From Thelonectria olida (taxonomy: Eukaryota > Ascomycota > Sordariomycetes > Hypocreales > Nectriaceae), in NCBI GenBank assembly GCA_020736575.1, contig JAGPYM010000160.1:1-12464 (forward strand): a stretch of 12,464 nucleotides of DNA, read 5' to 3'. Below are positions 9,405 to 12,464 of this stretch, piece after piece; position 1 is the first letter of the stretch; the number at the start of each line of letters is the position of its first letter. The notes below the pieces were generated by a model. It was not told where the DNA came from. It saw only the letters and a list, made by a program, of their open reading frames with translations, and ran no database searches. A program made the translations under genes and the position numbers.

Positions 9405-9427
9405 TGCTGAAGCTGTCTCCAAACTGA
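9404..9427 (+). promoter_or_regulatory. Possible upstream open reading frame
   Basis: A seven-residue frame (MLKLSPN, stop TGA at 9425-9427) ends 43 bp before the main start codon. If the transcript begins upstream of it, it could lower translation of the main gene. Its ATG lies partly in the right end of the inverted repeat (CATATG). The transcription start is unknown, so this is only a possibility. Confidence 0.3.
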
Positions 9428-9470
9428 ACCCGCCAAGCTTCCGTTCGTTTGCTTCATCACTTGGTACAAG

Positions 9471-10646
9471 ATGACGACGCCGGTGTTCTTTGAGGTCAGC
9501 TGGTCCATTCTTAGCATGATTTGCATGACCAATGTCCTCTTTGGTTTTTTGGTATGCGGCATCACCAGCTTCACGGCCCTTGCGGCCATTCCTATGATTT
9601 CATCCGCTGGCGGGGCCCTAGCCTGTGGGCTGTGCTATTACATCTACTACGAATCGCATCCTACACTGAACCGTGCTGTAGCGTCGGTTTGCGGAGACAT
9701 ATTTTGGCTGGTATGGCTCCTGTTCCACTCCAAATGCAGCTTTGGAAGTTGATTGACAGTTTGATGAACAGGTCCAAGAAGCTGGCTTAATGTTTTATAG
9801 TTATCTTATATTGTGCCGCATCCTTCGAGGCACTCGCCGGCGTGTATTTTTCTGTCTTTTCTGGGCCATCATGCTCGGTATTGTCACAACACGCATCGCC
9901 ATCGCCGTATTCAGAGTGAACTTCGTTATCGAGGATGCGTACTCTAGTCAAGTCACGATCAACTACCTCAGCATCTGCAACTTCAGCTTAATGGCCATCC
10001 TCGAATGTATCAGTGCTTACTTTCTTGTTGTCGTATTTACGGCAGCTAAGAAAACCTCAATGGAGGTCGCTCTCAAAGTTGGTGTCTTTCGGTATCTAAC
10101 CCGAAGCACCGAGGTTCGCGTCGCAGTTCTCGCCATCCAGGGGTTATTTCGAACTCTCACACATAGTTTCCAGCCTGTTGGCCTGAAGGCAGAAAACTTG
10201 ACTAGTCAGCTGGATCGATTTGCTTACGCCCTGTTTTGCCTTTATCCAACCATTTCATAGTAGGCATAACATCCCCATTCACCTCCCTTACAGTGCTATA
10301 TCTCTAACTGCTGTTATGTGCTAGTATTGATCTCCTCGCCTCAAAACTCGCCATTTCAGATCGATCATATCCATATAGCCCGTCGTTGCATAGTCGTCCG
10401 GGCATTTCAAACCAGAGACAATTCACATCCAGTCAAGCTCGAAACGGCGAGTACACTGTTGGAAATGGCCAGAACGTGGTCGAGGTGCATGGGGGCAAAA
10501 CGACAGCATATAGCAGAAGTCACAGCTCACAAGAACGGATTTTCGAAGGCGGATCCTCACAAACGGGAGCTTCCGATATTGAGCTAGAAGTTATGAAGCC
10601 GGAACCCAATGTCATTCGAAAGACGGTCGAGTTCCAAGTGGTATAA
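9471..10646 (+). CDS. Seven-transmembrane fungal membrane protein, 3 exons (9471-9710, 9772-10259, 10325-10646)
   Basis: Joining the exons gives 350 codons including the stop, a 349-aa protein. The start is ATG in CAAGATGA; an in-frame TGA at 9408-9410 with no ATG between makes it the first possible start. Seven hydrophobic segments are visible at about 8-33, 37-60, 69-97, 105-129, 143-171, 194-214 and 229-251. The loops after segments 3 (RILRGTRRR) and 5 (AAKK...FRYLTRSTEVR) are positively charged. This predicts an outside N-terminus and an inside, Ser-rich tail (252-349) ending in RKTVEFQVV. A possible N-glycosylation site (NLT, 222-224) falls in an outside loop, agreeing with that topology. 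It lacks an N-terminal Cys-rich CFEM domain, so it is not a typical Pth11 receptor. The layout resembles uncharacterised fungal seven-helix proteins I recall; a receptor or sensor role is possible but unproved. Both splice junctions fall inside helices and restore continuous hydrophobic stretches, which supports the model. Composition is normal and there are no internal stops, unlike the flanking DNA. Confidence 0.85.
9711..9771 (+). other. Intron 1 of the seven-transmembrane gene (61 bp, phase 0)
   Basis: It begins GTATGG after the Leu codon CTG (9708-9710) and ends AACAG before GTC. A branch-like motif, GATTGAC (9751-9757), puts the likely branch A 15 nt before the acceptor. Removing it turns FWL directly into VQEAGLMFYSYL and completes the third helix. 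Read through, the frame meets a stop at 9750-9752. Confidence 0.85.
10260..10324 (+). other. Intron 2 of the seven-transmembrane gene (65 bp, phase 2)
   Basis: It begins GTAGGC; the donor G is the last base of an in-frame TAG that would otherwise end the protein at residue 242. It ends GCTAG at 10324, the first AG after a good branch motif CTAAC (10304-10308). Splicing makes codon TA|T (Tyr 243) and joins LYPTIS to YIDLLASKLA, completing helix 7. Confidence 0.85.
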
Positions 10647-11344
10647 CCCAGTATACGTCGATTGGCTACGATTGCGTCGGAATAACCCTTGATCTGTGGT
10701 TGCTCCTTGCAATACACTCTTACGCTTTTTAATAGACCTAGGTGTTGCGATATCGTTCTCATCGGTCTCGTTTCTACCAACTGTTTTCGTCGCGAGCTAA
10801 GTCTTAAACGCATCATGAGACATGCACTCCTTATCTAAGTCGGCTTCCTGGCCCTTCCATCGATAAGCTCGTCATCTTCTCCTTAATCAAATAGCCTTCA
10901 GCCTCCTCAAAACCCGACTCGCGAAGGCGTGTTCCATTTCCAATAAGCCGTTACCTCCACTGGCAATCCTCCAGGACCAGCTTGAACGTGGCCGCCGACT
11001 GCGACCGCAGCCTGGCTGTCCCTGTCACGCCGAGTGCTAGGATATGGAGAAGATGTAAGTGATGGAGGCTCTTGATTTCTATCTAAATGAGTGTTCTAGA
11101 CTAGGTCCTATATATCAGTCTTGTGGCCGGGTCGAATAGGGAGGTATAGATCAGCTGAGACAGGCTTCATCATCTGAGACGGGTTTCATCATCTGGAACA
11201 GGTCTCTCTATGTGACCGGACCTGTGTGATCCATAGCCCATGAGACACACATAACACATAATTATTCCATGTGACAGTCCCCCAATGCTTGCCTGGCCTG
11301 CCTTGATAAAGACGTCTCCGTTTGAAATCTCCGGATTAACATAA
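10647..11344. other. Spacer downstream of the membrane-protein gene
   Basis: Normal-composition sequence that should include the 3' untranslated region. I see no strong polyadenylation signal. A minus-strand frame overlapping exon 3 (10520-10816) is an antisense shadow. The plus-strand stretch at about 11255-11341, in frame with the pseudogene that follows, may be its upstream part (PMLAWPALIKTSPFEISG is readable) but is bounded by stops. A 19-bp tandem repeat lies at 11157-11205. Confidence 0.45.
11157..11205 (+). repeat. 19-bp tandem repeat, about 2.6 copies
   Basis: GAGACAGGCTTCATCATCT (11157-11175) is followed at once by GAGACGGGTTTCATCATCT (11176-11194) and a partial copy, GGAACAGGTCT (11195-11205). 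The two full copies differ at two positions, one A/G and one C/T. No function is evident. Confidence 0.85.
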
Positions 11345-12049
11345 GGGCATTTCGAGTTAAACTGTGCCGATCGATCCAGCCTGTCATATACAGGTAACAA
11401 TGACTCGTAGTGCTATGGGGATATTAATACGTTAAACGAACTGATGAAAAAGCTGGCGGGGCTTAAAGGAGGCGCTATCAATTAGGCTGTATTATTCGAA
11501 TTCGCAATAGTAACCGGTGGTTTAAACAGGCTCTGCAATACCTGGGTTTGGATTGTTTTAGAGGGTGGGTTATCAGGAGACATGAATATACTAACTAGAA
11601 CGACTCTGCGGGAGTGGATGTGTAGTGAGAAGCAGGCAGACAAACGGATTGAAGGCTTCTATAAAGAAAGAAAGGTCGAACCGCTGTGGCACGACGCCTT
11701 ATACCCAGATCCTAGACACTCAGGTTATCTCGCTCTGGACTATCCTGCCCCGGGAATGATGCAGTCTATCCTAAGCCAACCTGGTCAGCAACTCCAACCT
11801 AGTCGGGTGCGACGACAGTCCAGGCATCTGCAAGGCCAACTTCAGCCGGTACAGTGGGGAACAGGGAATGAGACTGGCGTTTTATCACAACTGGAGCTAC
11901 TTACAAGTAGTGTAGTGCAAAGTCAGAAACAATAAGAAGAAATGCGGAGGCAATAAGAAAAAACGCGGAAGCAACAAGAGAAAAGCCAAAGGGCACGGGA
12001 CTAACAATTTACGAAAGAATTGGAGAGGATCGTGTTAAAGTTAAACTGA
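11345..12049 (+). pseudogene. Broken gene for an unidentified protein with a Gln/Glu/Arg-rich helical C-terminus
   Basis: One frame carries protein-like sequence across about 700 bp but contains stops at 11342-44 (just upstream), 11408-10, 11483-85, 11933-35, 11954-56 and 12002-04, before a final TGA at 12047-49. Readable pieces include GDINTLNELMKKLAGLKGGAIN, AVLFEF, TWVWIV, LREWM, EKQADKRIEGFYKERK and LALDYPAPGMMQ. The region then becomes Gln-rich and ends in three 7-residue repeats of coiled-coil character (Q-E-x-x-R-x pattern) and KELERIV. All the stops are TAA or TAG, as C-to-T at CAA/CAG would give. A shorter intact frame, 11582-11935 (117 aa), could be called a gene, but the sense-like sequence on both sides argues it is a fragment. 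I do not recognise the family. Upstream exons or the true start were not found. Confidence 0.6.
11930..11992 (+). repeat. 21-bp tandem repeat, three copies, coding for heptads
   Basis: Copies at 11930-11950, 11951-11971 and 11972-11992 begin CAATAAGAAG, CAATAAGAAA and CAACAAGAGA. The 21-bp period equals seven codons, as expected for a coiled-coil heptad. The second codon is TAA in copies 1 and 2 but CAA in copy 3, so the first two stops are best explained as C-to-T changes from Gln. Confidence 0.8.
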
Positions 12050-12464
12050 AATTAGATGTTTTATTTATAAAATTATAACATGTATAATAAGCATGCGGCG
12101 CATCTAAGTATATAGCGCATTTTTCCCGGCCATTAATATAAGAATTTAAATAAAAATATAATAAAGCATTTAATTAAGTAAAATCAATTATTATACTCTT
12201 CCTTAAATATTATAATAATAATCTAATAGGTTTTTAAATTATAACTGGTCTTATTATATGTTTTATAATGCCTTTCCCTTGGCGGCGCTAACCTTTTTTA
12301 ACTACTACTTCTAAATAATTTAGCTAATACCTATATATTAATCTCCTTTTAATTAATTATATCCCTCCCCTTATCTAGAGTTATCTTCCCTCCTTTATAT
12401 AGGCAGGCTTTTTTTACTTTTTACTATTTACTAAAAGTCTCATTTGCCTATTAAAGGATCTGGT
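12050..12464. other. A+T-rich RIP-type DNA, right flank
   Basis: Composition falls back to high A+T right after the pseudogene's end. CpG survives in a few spots (GCGGCGCAT near 12093-12102, GGCGGCGCTAACC near 12281-12293). It is probably the edge of a second degraded repeat, running out of the window. No protein ghost was recognised in this short stretch. Confidence 0.45.

Noticed and set aside
9521..9790. Second plus-strand open frame overlapping exon 1
   Set aside because: Runs through the first intron in another frame; the exon 1 frame gives a coherent membrane protein after splicing, so this is a shadow.
9790..10260. A separate 156-aa gene starting at the ATG at 9790
   Set aside because: This ATG is residue 87 of the spliced protein, in the middle of helix 3; the residues before it (VQEAGL) join smoothly to exon 1.
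10520..10816. 98-codon frame on the minus strand
   Set aside because: Antisense to exon 3 of the membrane-protein gene, with no domain.
10980..11050. Possible protein remnant on the minus strand in a G+C-rich patch
   Set aside because: Short protein-like readings exist in more than one frame but none continues or matches a family I know.
11170..11400. 76-codon frame on the minus strand
   Set aside because: No recognisable content; it overlaps the plus-strand frame that continues into the pseudogene, which reads more like protein.

Overview
The window looks like nuclear DNA of a filamentous ascomycete (Pezizomycotina). One intact gene has two short fungal-type introns (61 and 65 bp, GT...AG, with branch-site-like motifs 15-18 nt before the acceptor). 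It lies on an island of ordinary composition between A+T-saturated DNA in which CpA, TpG and CpG are nearly absent and TpA is abundant. That dinucleotide pattern is the mark of repeat-induced point mutation (RIP, C-to-T mainly at CpA). I cannot name the species.

Region 1 (1-7191) is a Ty3/gypsy-type LTR retrotransposon in plus orientation, heavily RIP-mutated. Its 5' LTR and the start of gag lie outside the window. Despite many in-frame stops, ghosts of the proteins appear in the expected order: gag, reverse transcriptase, RNase H, integrase, GPY/F module and probable chromodomain, followed by a polypurine tract (6881-6890) and a 3' LTR (6891 to about 7191). Two stretches, about 491-3060 and 6111-6880, are longer than such an element normally needs, and I could not assign them. 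Region 2 (7192-7920) is more RIP-type DNA of unknown origin, grading into normal composition by about 8240.

Region 3 (8240-12049) is the island. It holds (a) non-coding or unrecognised sequence; (b) a possible 383-bp MITE-like element with 12-bp inverted termini and TA at both ends, just upstream of the gene; (c) the intact gene, three exons at 9471-10646, 349 aa, a seven-transmembrane protein with a long cytoplasmic tail and no established function; (d) a spacer with a 19-bp tandem repeat; and (e) a pseudogene (11345-12049 or longer) with six in-frame stops. Two of those stops can be read as CAA-to-TAA changes by comparison with an unmutated copy of the same 21-bp tandem repeat. Region 4 (12050-12464) is again A+T-rich RIP-type DNA.

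The genes do not form a pathway. The picture is a repeat-rich accessory or heterochromatic compartment with one surviving membrane-protein gene and one gene apparently lost to C-to-T mutation near a RIP block. I found no RNA gene, CRISPR array or convincing new molecular system.
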